Under the pieces are notes generated by a model. That model did not search any database and was not told where the DNA came from. It saw only the letters and a list, made by a program, of their open reading frames with translations. The position numbers and the translations under genes were made by a program. Below, piece after piece: positions 8,943 to 17,020 of a stretch of 64,000 nt of DNA. The stretch is from Streptomyces sp. CA-278952 (GTDB taxonomy: Bacteria > Actinomycetota > Actinomycetes > Streptomycetales > Streptomycetaceae), in NCBI RefSeq assembly GCF_028747205.1, contig NZ_CP112880.1, positions 4,402,001-4,466,000 on the forward strand, given 5' to 3'. How positions within the stretch are numbered: the stretch's first letter is position 1; each line of letters begins with the position of its first letter.

Positions 8943-9093
8943 TCCCGTACAGCACACGGCACACAGCACGACCCGGCCCCGTACAGCGCGAGCCGATTCG
9001 TACAGCGCGAGTCGACTCCGTACGCGGAGGCCGGTCGACGTACGCACCTCACCACGATCGAGGATCACCGCACGCGACCCAAGGAGCCGCAGC

Positions 9094-10008
9094 ATGGCCG
9101 GCAGCACCGTTCCGTCGAAGGTCCAGGAGAGCCCCGAGGGCGACGACGTCGCGCGACGGCTGCTCGACTCGGCCGCGCAGCTGGCGTACGACCCGGCCAC
9201 CGAGGTGGACTGGGAGACGCCGCTGGACAAGGAGTTCCACGGCGCGAGCCCGGAGTGGTGCAGTCTCTACGGCACCGCGTACTGGGGCGAGTTGACCGAG
9301 GGGCAGCGCAAGGAGCTCACCCGGCAGGAGGCGGCCTCGGTCGCCAGCACCGGGATCTGGTTCGAGATGATCCTCCAGCAGATGGTGCTGCGCGACATCT
9401 ACATGAAGAACCCGGCGGGCGCGGAGTTCCAGTGGGCGCTCACCGAGATAGCCGAGGAGTGCCGCCACTCGATCATGTTCGCGCGCGGTGCGCAGAAGCT
9501 CGGGGCCCCGCATTACCGGCCCCGCCGCGCGGTGATGGAGCTGGGCAGGGCCTTCAAGACGCTGGCGTTCGGCGAGGCGGCCTACGCGGCGATCCTGGTC
9601 GCCGAGGAAGTGCTCGACGTGATGCAGCGGGACTGGATGCGCGACGAGCGGGTCGTGCCGTTCGTCCGCACCATCAACAACATCCACGTGGTGGAGGAGT
9701 CCCGGCACATGAAGTTCGCCCGGGACGAGACCCTCAAGCGTCTGGCGGGCGCCGGGTGGGCGCGGCGGCAGCTCAACGCGTTCGTCGTCGCCGTCGCCTC
9801 GTACTTCATCGTGACCAGCATGGTGAACCCGGCGGTCTACCGGAAGGCCGGGCTGGACAAGCGGCGCGCGCTGGCCGCCGCCAAGGGCAACGAGCACCAC
9901 AAGTCGATGATGCGGTCCAGCTGTTCGGGGCTGATGGACTTCCTGGCCTCCGCCCGCCTCCTCACCAAGCCCGCCCTCGCGTTCTACAAGCGCGCGAACC
10001 TGATCTGA
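9094..10008 (+). CDS. AurF-like diiron oxygenase
   Basis: This 304-aa protein resembles AurF-type (PF11583) non-haem diiron oxygenases, which in characterised members oxidise aryl-amines to nitro groups. Candidate metal ligands are E91, E122 and H125 (EECRH), E171 (AEEVLD), and H198, E202 and H205 (HVVEESRH). The E..H and H...E..H spacings match those I recall for AurF, so the site looks intact. Start ATG 9094 has AAGGAG 7 nt upstream. The ferredoxin-reductase fusion starts 10 bp after its stop and is the likely electron donor. Its substrate and whether it acts on amines are unknown. Confidence 0.9.
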   Translation: MAGSTVPSKVQESPEGDDVARRLLDSAAQLAYDPATEVDWETPLDKEFHGASPEWCSLYGTAYWGELTEGQRKELTRQEAASVASTGIWFEMILQQMVLRDIYMKNPAGAEFQWALTEIAEECRHSIMFARGAQKLGAPHYRPRRAVMELGRAFKTLAFGEAAYAAILVAEEVLDVMQRDWMRDERVVPFVRTINNIHVVEESRHMKFARDETLKRLAGAGWARRQLNAFVVAVASYFIVTSMVNPAVYRKAGLDKRRALAAAKGNEHHKSMMRSSCSGLMDFLASARLLTKPALAFYKRANLI

Positions 10009-10017
10009 GCCGGGGCC

Positions 10018-11694
10018 ATGACCTACGCCATCACCCAGACCTGCTGCAACGACGCCACCTGTGTGGCCGTCTGCCCGGTCAACTGCATCCACCCGACGCC
10101 GGAGGAGCGCGCCTTCGGCAGTACGGAGATGCTCCACATCGACCCCCGGGCGTGCATCGACTGCGGGGCCTGCGCGGACGCCTGCCCGGTGGACGCGATC
10201 TTCCCGGTGGACTCGCTGTCCCCCGCGCAGCGGGAGTACGCCGACATCAACGCCGCCTATTACGAGGGTGGGGAGCCGGCCGCCGGGACGACGGAGGGGC
10301 CGAACTTCCACGTCTGGGGGGAGCCGGTCTTCGGGCGCAGCCTGCCGTCCGACTTCGGGCCGCTGCGGGTGGCCGTCGTCGGCACGGGGCCAGCCGGGAT
10401 GTACGCGGCGCAGGACCTGCTGCTGCACACCGCCGCCGAGGTGACCCTGATCGACCGGCTGCCGGTGGCCGGCGGGCTCGTCCGGTACGGCGTGGCCCCC
10501 GACCACCCGGCGACGAAGAAGGTCGGCGACACCTTCTCCCGCTTCCACTCACACCCCCGGGTCCGGATGCACCTGGGCATCGAGGTGGGCCGGGACGTCA
10601 CGGCGGAGGAGCTGGCCGCCCACCACGACGCGGTGATCTACGCGGTCGGCGCCTCCACGGACCGGCGGCTCGGCATCCCCGGCGAGGAAGGGCCCGGATG
10701 CCTGTCGGCGACCTCGTTCGTCGCCTGGTACAACGCCCACCCGGAGGCCGTCGCGCAGGGTGTCGACCTGTCGGCCGAGCGGATCGTCGTGGTGGGCAAC
10801 GGCAACGTCGCTCTCGACGTCGCCCGGATCCTGGTCGCCGACCCGGAGGCGCTCGCGGGCACGGACATCGCCGCCCACGCGCTGGAGGCCCTGCGGGCGA
10901 GCCGGGTCCGCGAGGTGGTGGTGCTGGGGCGGCGGGGGCCCGATGACGCCGCGTACACCCGTTCCGAACTTCGCGCGCTGAAGCATCTGCCGGGCGTGGA
11001 GCTGGTGGTGGACGACCACGATGCGCGTACGGGGGCGGCGATCGACGCGGCCGGGGCGGGCGACCGGGCCGGGCTGCTGCGGGGGCTGGCCCGGGCGCGG
11101 ACGGCCGCCGGGTCCCCCCGGCCCGGTCGCGGGGCGGACCGGCGCATCGTGCTCCGCTTCCACTCCGAGCCGGTGGAGGTCCTGGGTGACGCGGGCGCGC
11201 GTTCCGTGCGGGTCACCGACGGCGGCGGCGGCGGCGGGGGTGCGGTGGATCTGGCCGCCGGAATGCTGCTGCGGGCCATTGGGTACCGGGGGTTGCCGGT
11301 CCCCGGGCTGCCGTTCGACGAGGCCTCGGGCACCGTCCCGCACGAGGGTGGCCGGATCGCCGGGCTGCCCGGCGGCTATGTGGTCGGCTGGATCAAGCGG
11401 GGGCCCTCCGGCGGGATCGGCGCGAACCGCACCTGCGCGGCCGAGACGGTCGGCACGCTCCTGGCCGACGCGGTCGCCGGGTCCCTGCCTGCCCCGACGG
11501 GCGATGCCAAGGCGTTCCGGCGTCTGGCCCGACGGCGTAACCGCCGGGTCGTGGACGCCCGGGGCCTGGCCGCGATCGACCGTGCCGAACGGGACCGGGG
11601 GCGGCGCGACGGGCGCTCCCGGGTGAAGCTCGCCACCGTCGAGGAGCTGGTCGCGACGGCGAGAGCCGGGCGGCTGCTGAGACTGACCCGTTGA
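10018..11694 (+). CDS. Ferredoxin fused to adrenodoxin-reductase-like FAD oxidoreductase
   Basis: This 558-aa protein has an N-terminal two-cluster ferredoxin domain (residues 1-~65). The first cluster region is TCCNDATCVAVCPVNC and the second a full CIDCGACADACP motif. An FprA/adrenodoxin-reductase domain follows, with FAD motif GTGPAGMYAAQDLL and NADP motif VVGNGNVALDVARIL. It would pass electrons from NADPH through FAD and Fe-S clusters to an oxygenase. It follows the diiron oxygenase by 10 bp and is almost certainly co-transcribed. The gene ends in an 8-bp repeat array. It could also serve the P450 at 7457. Confidence 0.93.
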   Translation: MTYAITQTCCNDATCVAVCPVNCIHPTPEERAFGSTEMLHIDPRACIDCGACADACPVDAIFPVDSLSPAQREYADINAAYYEGGEPAAGTTEGPNFHVWGEPVFGRSLPSDFGPLRVAVVGTGPAGMYAAQDLLLHTAAEVTLIDRLPVAGGLVRYGVAPDHPATKKVGDTFSRFHSHPRVRMHLGIEVGRDVTAEELAAHHDAVIYAVGASTDRRLGIPGEEGPGCLSATSFVAWYNAHPEAVAQGVDLSAERIVVVGNGNVALDVARILVADPEALAGTDIAAHALEALRASRVREVVVLGRRGPDDAAYTRSELRALKHLPGVELVVDDHDARTGAAIDAAGAGDRAGLLRGLARARTAAGSPRPGRGADRRIVLRFHSEPVEVLGDAGARSVRVTDGGGGGGGAVDLAAGMLLRAIGYRGLPVPGLPFDEASGTVPHEGGRIAGLPGGYVVGWIKRGPSGGIGANRTCAAETVGTLLADAVAGSLPAPTGDAKAFRRLARRRNRRVVDARGLAAIDRAERDRGRRDGRSRVKLATVEELVATARAGRLLRLTR

Positions 11695-11730
11695 CCTGTT
11701 GACCTGCTGGCCCGTTGGCCCGCTGACCCG
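11683..11730 (+). repeat. 8-bp tandem array YTGRCCYG, six units
   Basis: CTGACCCG, TTGACCTG, TTGACCTG, CTGGCCCG, TTGGCCCG and CTGACCCG run head to tail. The array covers the last four codons and the stop of the reductase gene. A related array lies at 25455-25495. Confidence 0.8.
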
Positions 11731-11768
11731 TCGCCGCGACCTCGGTTCCGGGCCGCCGGACGAAGTCC

Positions 11769-11807
11769 GGCCCGTGGCCCGGCGGTTCAGCCGTCGAGCC
11801 ACGGGCC
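11769..11807. terminator. Bidirectional hairpin between convergent genes
   Basis: GGCCCGTGGC (11769-11778) pairs with GCCACGGGCC (11798-11807) between the reductase gene and the convergent MFS gene. Confidence 0.75.
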
Positions 11808-11834
11808 ACGGGCCACGCTCCGTGCGGGCGACGG

Positions 11835-13304
11835 TCAGGCCTTGGACTCCGAGGCCTCCGGCACCCCCGCGGGACCGTTCGCGGCGGACGGCCGCAGGGG
11901 CGCGGCCGCCGGGCGTACGGGGATGAGAGCGGCGACGACCGCCGCCGCGAGGCCCACGCCGCAGCCGAGGAGCATCGCGACGCGGAAGCCGTTCTGGGAG
12001 GCCAGCGGGAAGCCGCCGAAGTCCGTGGTCATCTGAGCCAGGACCACGCCGATGACCGCCGCCGCGAAGGACGTGCCGATCGAGCGCATCAGGGCGTTGA
12101 AGCTGTTCGCCGACGCGGTCTCGGACTGGGGCACCGCACTCATGATGAGCGCGGGCATCGCCCCGTACGCGAAGCCGACGCCCGAGTTGCAGACGAGGGT
12201 GACGATCAGCAGGCTCCACGGGGAGTCAGCGCCGATCAGCGGGACGGACAGGCCGTAGCCGGCGGCGATGAGGAGGCTGCCGACGGCCAGGGTGACCTTC
12301 GGGCCCTTGGCGGCGGACAGCTTCGCGCCGACCGGGGACATCGCCATCATCATCAGGCCGGCCGGAGCCATCCACAGGCCCATCGCCAGCATCGACTGGC
12401 CCAGGCCGTAGCCGGTGGCCTCGGGCAGCTGGAGCAGCTGGGGCACGACGAGGGACTGCGCGTACATCGCGAAGCCGACCAGGACCGAGGCCGTGTTCGT
12501 CATCAGGACCTGGGGACGGGCGGTGACGCGCAGGTCGACCAGCGGTTCGCTGAGGCGCAGTTCCCACCAGCCCCAGGCGGGCAGCAGCACCAGCACGGCG
12601 GCGAAGAGGGCGAGCGTGGTGGCGCTGCCCCAGCCCCAGTCGGCGCCCTTGGAGACGGCGAGCAGCAGACAGATCAGGGCGGTGCCGAGGCCGACGGCCC
12701 CGAGCAGGTCGAAGCTTTTGGAGCTGGTGGCCGGGCGGTCCCCCGGGACCAGGGCCAGGATCAGCGCGCCGACCGCGAGGGCCAGTACGGCGACCACCCA
12801 GAACAGCACCCGCCAGCTGGTGTTCTCCGCGATGGCGGCGGCGAACGGCAGGCCCAGCGCGCCGCCCACGCCCATCGAGGCGCTCATGATCGCGATGGAC
12901 GGGCCGAGCTTCTCGGCCGGCACCACGTCGCGCAGCAGGCTGATGCCGAGCGGGACCACGCCCATGCCCAGGCCCTGGAGCCCGCGCCCGGCGATCATCG
13001 GGACCACCGACGAGGACAGGGCGCAGACCACCGAGCCGAGGACCAGCGGGACGAGCGAGACGAGCAGCATGCGCCGCTTGCCGTACATGTCGCCGAGCCG
13101 GCCGGCGACGGGCGTGGCCACGGCGGCGGCCAGCAGGGTGGCGGTGATCACCCAGGAGGCGTTCGACGCGGAGGTGTCGAAGATCTTCGGCAGCTCCGCG
13201 ATCAGCGGCACCACCAGGGTCTGGGTGAGCGCCGCCACGATGCCGGCGAAGGCCAGGATGCCGACCACGCCTCCCGGGCGGGCTGCGGGGGGTGAACTCT
13301 CCAC
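11835..13304 (-). CDS. MFS multidrug exporter
   Basis: This 489-aa protein has 12-14 hydrophobic segments. The MFS loop motif GRLGDMYGKRRMLL follows the second segment and the exporter motif appears near LGLPFAAAIAENTSWRVLF, both typical of drug:proton antiporters of the EmrB/QacA branch. It is likely to expel a toxic compound across the membrane. It is divergent from a MarR regulator across a 198-bp region with paired palindromes, the usual arrangement of a repressor and its pump. The substrate cannot be inferred. Confidence 0.92.
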   Translation of the reverse strand: MESSPPAARPGGVVGILAFAGIVAALTQTLVVPLIAELPKIFDTSASNASWVITATLLAAAVATPVAGRLGDMYGKRRMLLVSLVPLVLGSVVCALSSSVVPMIAGRGLQGLGMGVVPLGISLLRDVVPAEKLGPSIAIMSASMGVGGALGLPFAAAIAENTSWRVLFWVVAVLALAVGALILALVPGDRPATSSKSFDLLGAVGLGTALICLLLAVSKGADWGWGSATTLALFAAVLVLLPAWGWWELRLSEPLVDLRVTARPQVLMTNTASVLVGFAMYAQSLVVPQLLQLPEATGYGLGQSMLAMGLWMAPAGLMMMAMSPVGAKLSAAKGPKVTLAVGSLLIAAGYGLSVPLIGADSPWSLLIVTLVCNSGVGFAYGAMPALIMSAVPQSETASANSFNALMRSIGTSFAAAVIGVVLAQMTTDFGGFPLASQNGFRVAMLLGCGVGLAAAVVAALIPVRPAAAPLRPSAANGPAGVPEASESKA

Positions 13305-13432
13305 GGGTACTGCTCCCTCTTGCCCTTCCGGGCCGGTCGGTCGTCTGTTCGTTCGATTGTTCGGATCGGTCGTTCTCGCGTACGTGCTCTCGGGCCGCGT
13401 TCTCGGGTTCGACTATGCAAGATACATGGATC

Positions 13433-13463
13433 GTGCATCATGCATAGCATGTGCATCATGCAC
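13433..13463. promoter_or_regulatory. Paired GTGCATcATGCAT palindromes, likely MarR operator
   Basis: GTGCATCATGCAT (13433-13445) and GTGCATCATGCAC (13451-13463) are near-perfect and perfect palindromes spaced 18 bp apart. A weaker TATGCAAGATACAT precedes them at 13414-13427. They lie between the divergent MFS and MarR genes. Confidence 0.7.
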
Positions 13464-13502
13464 ATCTATCGTGAGAGACCTGTTCGACGAAGGAAGCAGC
13501 GC

Positions 13503-13949
13503 GTGGACAAGCCCATCGACCGGATCGAACGCGAGACGATGCTGCTCGGCCGGTACATGCACATGGTCACCCCGCGCGTGGACTGGCAGCTCGACCGGTC
13601 CGCCTACATCCTGCTCAGCCGGATCCAGGTGGAGGGGCCCATGTCCATCGGCCAGCTCGGCGACGCCTTCCGTCTGGACGCCTCCACGCTCAACCGGCAG
13701 ACCGCCGCGATGCTGCGGGCCGGGGTCGTCGAGCGCATCCCGGACCCCGACGGCGGCATCGCCCGCAAGTTCGCCATCACCGAGGAGGGCGGACGCCGCC
13801 TGGAGAGCGACCGGGCGAGGAACACGGCGGGCCTCGCGAAGGTCCTTAACGACTGGACACCCGAGGAGGCCCAGCAGCTCGCCGACTCCCTCAGCCGCCT
13901 GAACCTCTCCATCGAGCGTCTCGACGGACGGCCCTGGCCGCGCGACTGA
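13503..13949 (+). CDS. MarR-family regulator
   Basis: This 148-aa winged-helix protein probably represses the divergent MFS exporter and itself. The DNA-binding helices are at about residues 45-75 (MSIGQLGDAFRLDASTLNRQTAAMLRAGVV), followed by the wing (DPDGGIARKFAITEEG). The GTG at 13503 is chosen because GAAGGAAG lies just upstream. An in-frame ATG at 13458 falls inside the palindromic operator and is less likely. The ligand is unknown. Confidence 0.9.
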   Translation: MDKPIDRIERETMLLGRYMHMVTPRVDWQLDRSAYILLSRIQVEGPMSIGQLGDAFRLDASTLNRQTAAMLRAGVVERIPDPDGGIARKFAITEEGGRRLESDRARNTAGLAKVLNDWTPEEAQQLADSLSRLNLSIERLDGRPWPRD

Positions 13950-13977
13950 GCGGGGCCGGGGCCGCGGGACTGGTGGC

Positions 13978-15378
13978 TCAGTGGCGGCCTGCGATGCGGT
14001 CGGCCATCCTGGCGACGGGGTCCGTGCCGGGGCGCGGCGAGGTGCTCTCGCGGCGGTCGGCGGCGCGGTAGGCCGCGTACATGCCGTGGACGCCGAGCCA
14101 GCGGAAGGGCTCCGGCTCCCAGCGGCGGACCTTGTGGTTCACCCACGGCAGGGTGGTCAGCTCCGTCGGGCCCGCCTGCCCGGAGTCCTGCTGGATCAGG
14201 TCGCGCAGGGTGCGGGCGGCGAGGTTGGCGGTGGCGACGCCGGAGCCGACGTAACCGCCCGCCCAGCCCAGACCCGTCGAGCGGTCCAGGGTGACCGTGG
14301 CGCACCAGTCGCGCGGGACGCCGAGGACGCCGGACCAGGCGTGGTCGACGTGGACGCCCGCCGTGGTGGGGAAGAGCCGGACCATCAGCTCGCGTAGGGC
14401 CGCGACCGTCTCGGGCCGGGTGCGGCCGTCGTTGTCGGTGGCCGAGCCGAAGCGGTACGGGTAGCCGCGGCCGCCGAGCGCGATGCGGTCGTCGGCGGTG
14501 CGCTGGGCGTAGAAGTAGGCGTGGGCCAGGTCGCCGAGGGTCTCGCGGCCCTCCCATCCGATCGTGTCCCAGATACGGGCGGGCAGCGGCTCGGTGACGA
14601 TCATGGAGGAGTTCATCGGGAGCCAGGTGCGCTTCTGCCCCTTGAGGCTCGCGGTGAAGCCCTCGGTGCAGCGCAGGACGTACGGGGCGCGGACCGTGCC
14701 GTACGGCGTCACGGCGTGCTTGGGCTTGATCTCGGTGACCGGCGTCGACTCGTGGATGGTCACGCCGAGCGCCTCCACCACGTCCGCGAGGCCCTTGACC
14801 AGCTTGGCCGGGTGCAGCCGGGCGCCGTGCGGCGTCCAGGACGAGCCGACGGCCCCCGTCACATGGACGCGCTCGGCGGTCTCGCGGGCGCCGCGCAGGA
14901 CCCGGTCGCTCTCCCCGAAGGCGATCTCGACGCTGTGGAAGTCCTTGAGCCGGGCGAGCTGGGAGGGGGTGTGGGCCACTTCCAGGACGCCGCCCCGGTG
15001 GATGTCGGCGTCGATCTTCTCCTCGGCGGCGGTCCTGACGACCTCGCCGACGGTGTCGTTCATCGCCTTCTGGAGCCGTACGGCGGCGTCGTGGCCGTGC
15101 AGTTTGGCGTACCGGTCACGGCCCGCGATGCCGTTGTACAGCCAGCCGCCGTTGCGGCCGGAGGCCCCGTAGCCGCAGAACTTGGCTTCCAGGACGGTGA
15201 TGTTGAGGAAGGGGACGGCCTTCTTCAGGTAGTACGCCGTCCAGAGCCCGGTGTAGCCGCCTCCGACGATGCAGACGTCGACGTTCGTGTCGCCGGGGAG
15301 GGGTTCGCGCGGGGCGGGGGTGCCCTCCCGCGCGTACCAGAACGATATGCCGCCGACGACGGTACTGACGGTGCTCAT
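13978..15378 (-). CDS. FAD-dependent amino acid/amine oxidase (DAO family)
   Basis: This 466-aa flavoprotein has an FAD-binding motif VCIVGGGYTGLWTAYYLKK at about residues 33-51, a second FAD contact ASGRNGGW, and the C-terminal G-rich stretch GYVGSGVATANLAARTL. These are typical of glycine/D-amino-acid oxidase-like enzymes that deaminate small amines or amino acids. The start is the ATG at 15378. It is divergent from a kinase-like gene. No partner gene fixes the substrate; gamma-glutamyl-polyamine oxidase relatives are one possibility. Confidence 0.9.
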   Translation of the reverse strand: MSTVSTVVGGISFWYAREGTPAPREPLPGDTNVDVCIVGGGYTGLWTAYYLKKAVPFLNITVLEAKFCGYGASGRNGGWLYNGIAGRDRYAKLHGHDAAVRLQKAMNDTVGEVVRTAAEEKIDADIHRGGVLEVAHTPSQLARLKDFHSVEIAFGESDRVLRGARETAERVHVTGAVGSSWTPHGARLHPAKLVKGLADVVEALGVTIHESTPVTEIKPKHAVTPYGTVRAPYVLRCTEGFTASLKGQKRTWLPMNSSMIVTEPLPARIWDTIGWEGRETLGDLAHAYFYAQRTADDRIALGGRGYPYRFGSATDNDGRTRPETVAALRELMVRLFPTTAGVHVDHAWSGVLGVPRDWCATVTLDRSTGLGWAGGYVGSGVATANLAARTLRDLIQQDSGQAGPTELTTLPWVNHKVRRWEPEPFRWLGVHGMYAAYRAADRRESTSPRPGTDPVARMADRIAGRH

Positions 15379-15498
15379 GATGCCCCTGGTGTCCCTGTCC
15401 GGTCCGGTGAGATGCCGAGCGTACGTGTGGCGGGACGTTACTGCGCGCGGGGCTGTTCCGTCATGGCCCGGTCGAGGCGGGTCCCTAGGATCGGTGGG

Positions 15499-16407
15499 GT
15501 GATCGACATTCCTGACGAACTGATCGCCACACAGTCCCACTACAACGGAGCGGCCGGCCGGGCCTTCGTCGCCGCCCTGCCCGGCCTCGCCGAGCGGTGC
15601 CTGGAGCGGTGGGGGCTGCGGCCGGACGGCCCGTCGATGTACGGGATATGCGCGCTGATCCTGCCGGTGGTGCGGGAGGCCGACGGGCGGCCCGCCGCGC
15701 TGAAACTCCAGTCGGTGGACGAGGAGACGGCGGGCGAACCGGTCGCGCTGCGGGCGTGGACCGACGCCGGGGCCGGGGCGGTGGAGCTGCTCGGCCATGA
15801 CCCGGAGACCGGTGCGATGCTGCTGGAACGGCTCGACGAGCGGCGGCCGTTGTCCGGCCAGGCCGATGTGCGGGGGGCGGTGACGGTTCTCGGCGCGGTG
15901 CTGGCCCGGCTGGTGGCGGTGCCCGCGCCGGAGGGGCTGCGCACGTTGGGCGGGGCGGTGGAGCGGATGCTCGCGGCGGTGCCGGAGAGGGTGGGCCTGC
16001 TGGCCGACGCCGAGGACCGGCGGCTCATCGCGGACTGCGCGGCGGCGGTGCGGGAGGTCGCGGGGGAGCCGGGGGACCGGCTGCTGCACTGGGACCTGCA
16101 CTACGACAACATCCTGGCCGGGCGCGCGGACGCGGGGCGGGCCGGGGAGTGGGTGGCGCTCGACCCGAAGCCGCTCGCGGGGGACCCGGGATTCGAGCTG
16201 TTCCCGGCGTTGGACAACCTCTTCGACGCCGACGAGGTGGTGTGGCGGTTCGACGCGCTGACGGAGGCGCTGTGCCTGGACCGGGAGCGGGCGCGGGCCT
16301 GGACGCTGGGGCGGGTGCTCCAGAACGGGCTCTGGGCGGCGGCGGACGGGGAGGGCCGGATCTCCCCCGACCACGCGGAGATCGGGCGCCGGCTGCTGGG
16401 GCGGTGA
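15499..16407 (+). CDS. Aminoglycoside/hydroxyurea phosphotransferase-like kinase
   Basis: This 302-aa protein starts at the GTG at 15499. The catalytic loop LLHWDLHYDNILAG and the metal-binding region WVALDPKPLAGDPGFEL match the streptomycin-6-kinase/hydroxyurea kinase family (PF04655), which phosphorylates and inactivates antibiotics. The family has many chromosomal members in Streptomyces with no proven resistance role. It stands between the amine oxidase and a GNAT gene. Fold is confident and substrate unknown. Confidence 0.9.
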   Translation: MIDIPDELIATQSHYNGAAGRAFVAALPGLAERCLERWGLRPDGPSMYGICALILPVVREADGRPAALKLQSVDEETAGEPVALRAWTDAGAGAVELLGHDPETGAMLLERLDERRPLSGQADVRGAVTVLGAVLARLVAVPAPEGLRTLGGAVERMLAAVPERVGLLADAEDRRLIADCAAAVREVAGEPGDRLLHWDLHYDNILAGRADAGRAGEWVALDPKPLAGDPGFELFPALDNLFDADEVVWRFDALTEALCLDRERARAWTLGRVLQNGLWAAADGEGRISPDHAEIGRRLLGR

Positions 16408-16528
16408 GGGGCCCGCCTCCCGTGTGCCGGTCGGGGGCCGGGGGCAGGGGCGGAGTCGGGCCGGGGCCGGGGCGGAGGTCGCGAAAACCAGGGTGTGGCC
16501 CGGGCCGCGGGTTGCTTACGCTGCGCCC

Positions 16529-17020
16529 ATGATTCGTACCGCCACACCTGAAGACGTCCCCGTCCTGCACGCCCTGGTGCGGGATCTCGCCGCGTACGAG
16601 AAGGCGCTCGACGAGGTCGTCGTCACCCAGGAGCAGCTGCACGAGGCGCTGTTCGGTGACCGGCCCGCCGCCTACGCGCACGTGGCGACGGCCGACGACG
16701 GCGGTGGCGAGGCGATCGGCTTCGCCCTGTGGTTCCTGAACTTCTCCACCTGGCGCGGAGTGCACGGCATCTACCTGGAGGACCTGTATGTCCGCCCCGA
16801 CCGGCGCGGCGGCGGCCACGGCAGGGCGCTGCTGACGGAGCTGGCGCGGATCTGCGTGGAGCGCGGCTACCAGCGGCTGGAGTGGTCCGTCCTCGACTGG
16901 AACGCCCCGTCCATCGCGTTCTACGAGTCGCTCGGCGCGCGCCCGCAGGACGAGTGGACGGTGTACCGGCTGACGGACGAGGCCCTGGCCCGGCTGGGGT
17001 CGGACGAGCGCGAGGCCTGA
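16529..17020 (+). CDS. GNAT N-acetyltransferase
   Basis: This 163-aa GNAT enzyme transfers acetyl from acetyl-CoA to an amine. Acetyl-CoA-binding motif A is LYVRPDRRGGGHGRALL, and the WSVLDWNAPSIAFYESLGA segment is shared with spermidine/diamine acetyltransferases (SAT1/thialysine type). The start is the ATG at 16529. Its stop codon directly abuts the stop codon of the convergent quinone reductase gene. A polyamine or diamine substrate is inferred from family resemblance only. Confidence 0.9.
   Translation: MIRTATPEDVPVLHALVRDLAAYEKALDEVVVTQEQLHEALFGDRPAAYAHVATADDGGGEAIGFALWFLNFSTWRGVHGIYLEDLYVRPDRRGGGHGRALLTELARICVERGYQRLEWSVLDWNAPSIAFYESLGARPQDEWTVYRLTDEALARLGSDEREA

Larger units (their letters stand above)
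8783..9093. other. 311-bp gap with hairpin and possible leader peptide
   Basis: The gap holds a perfect 18-bp inverted repeat and a short open frame with its own ribosome site (both listed separately). After these come short direct repeats of GTACAGCGCGAG near 8985-9012, then the AAGGAG ribosome site of the diiron oxygenase gene. Confidence 0.6.

Noticed and set aside
9049..10548. A ~500-codon frame opposite the diiron oxygenase and reductase
   Set aside because: Antisense shadow; the opposite strand carries intact metal and Fe-S motifs.
7457..11694. A natural-product gene cluster
   Set aside because: P450, diiron oxygenase, exporter and methyltransferase genes are tailoring-type, but no polyketide, peptide, terpene or other core synthase occurs in the window.
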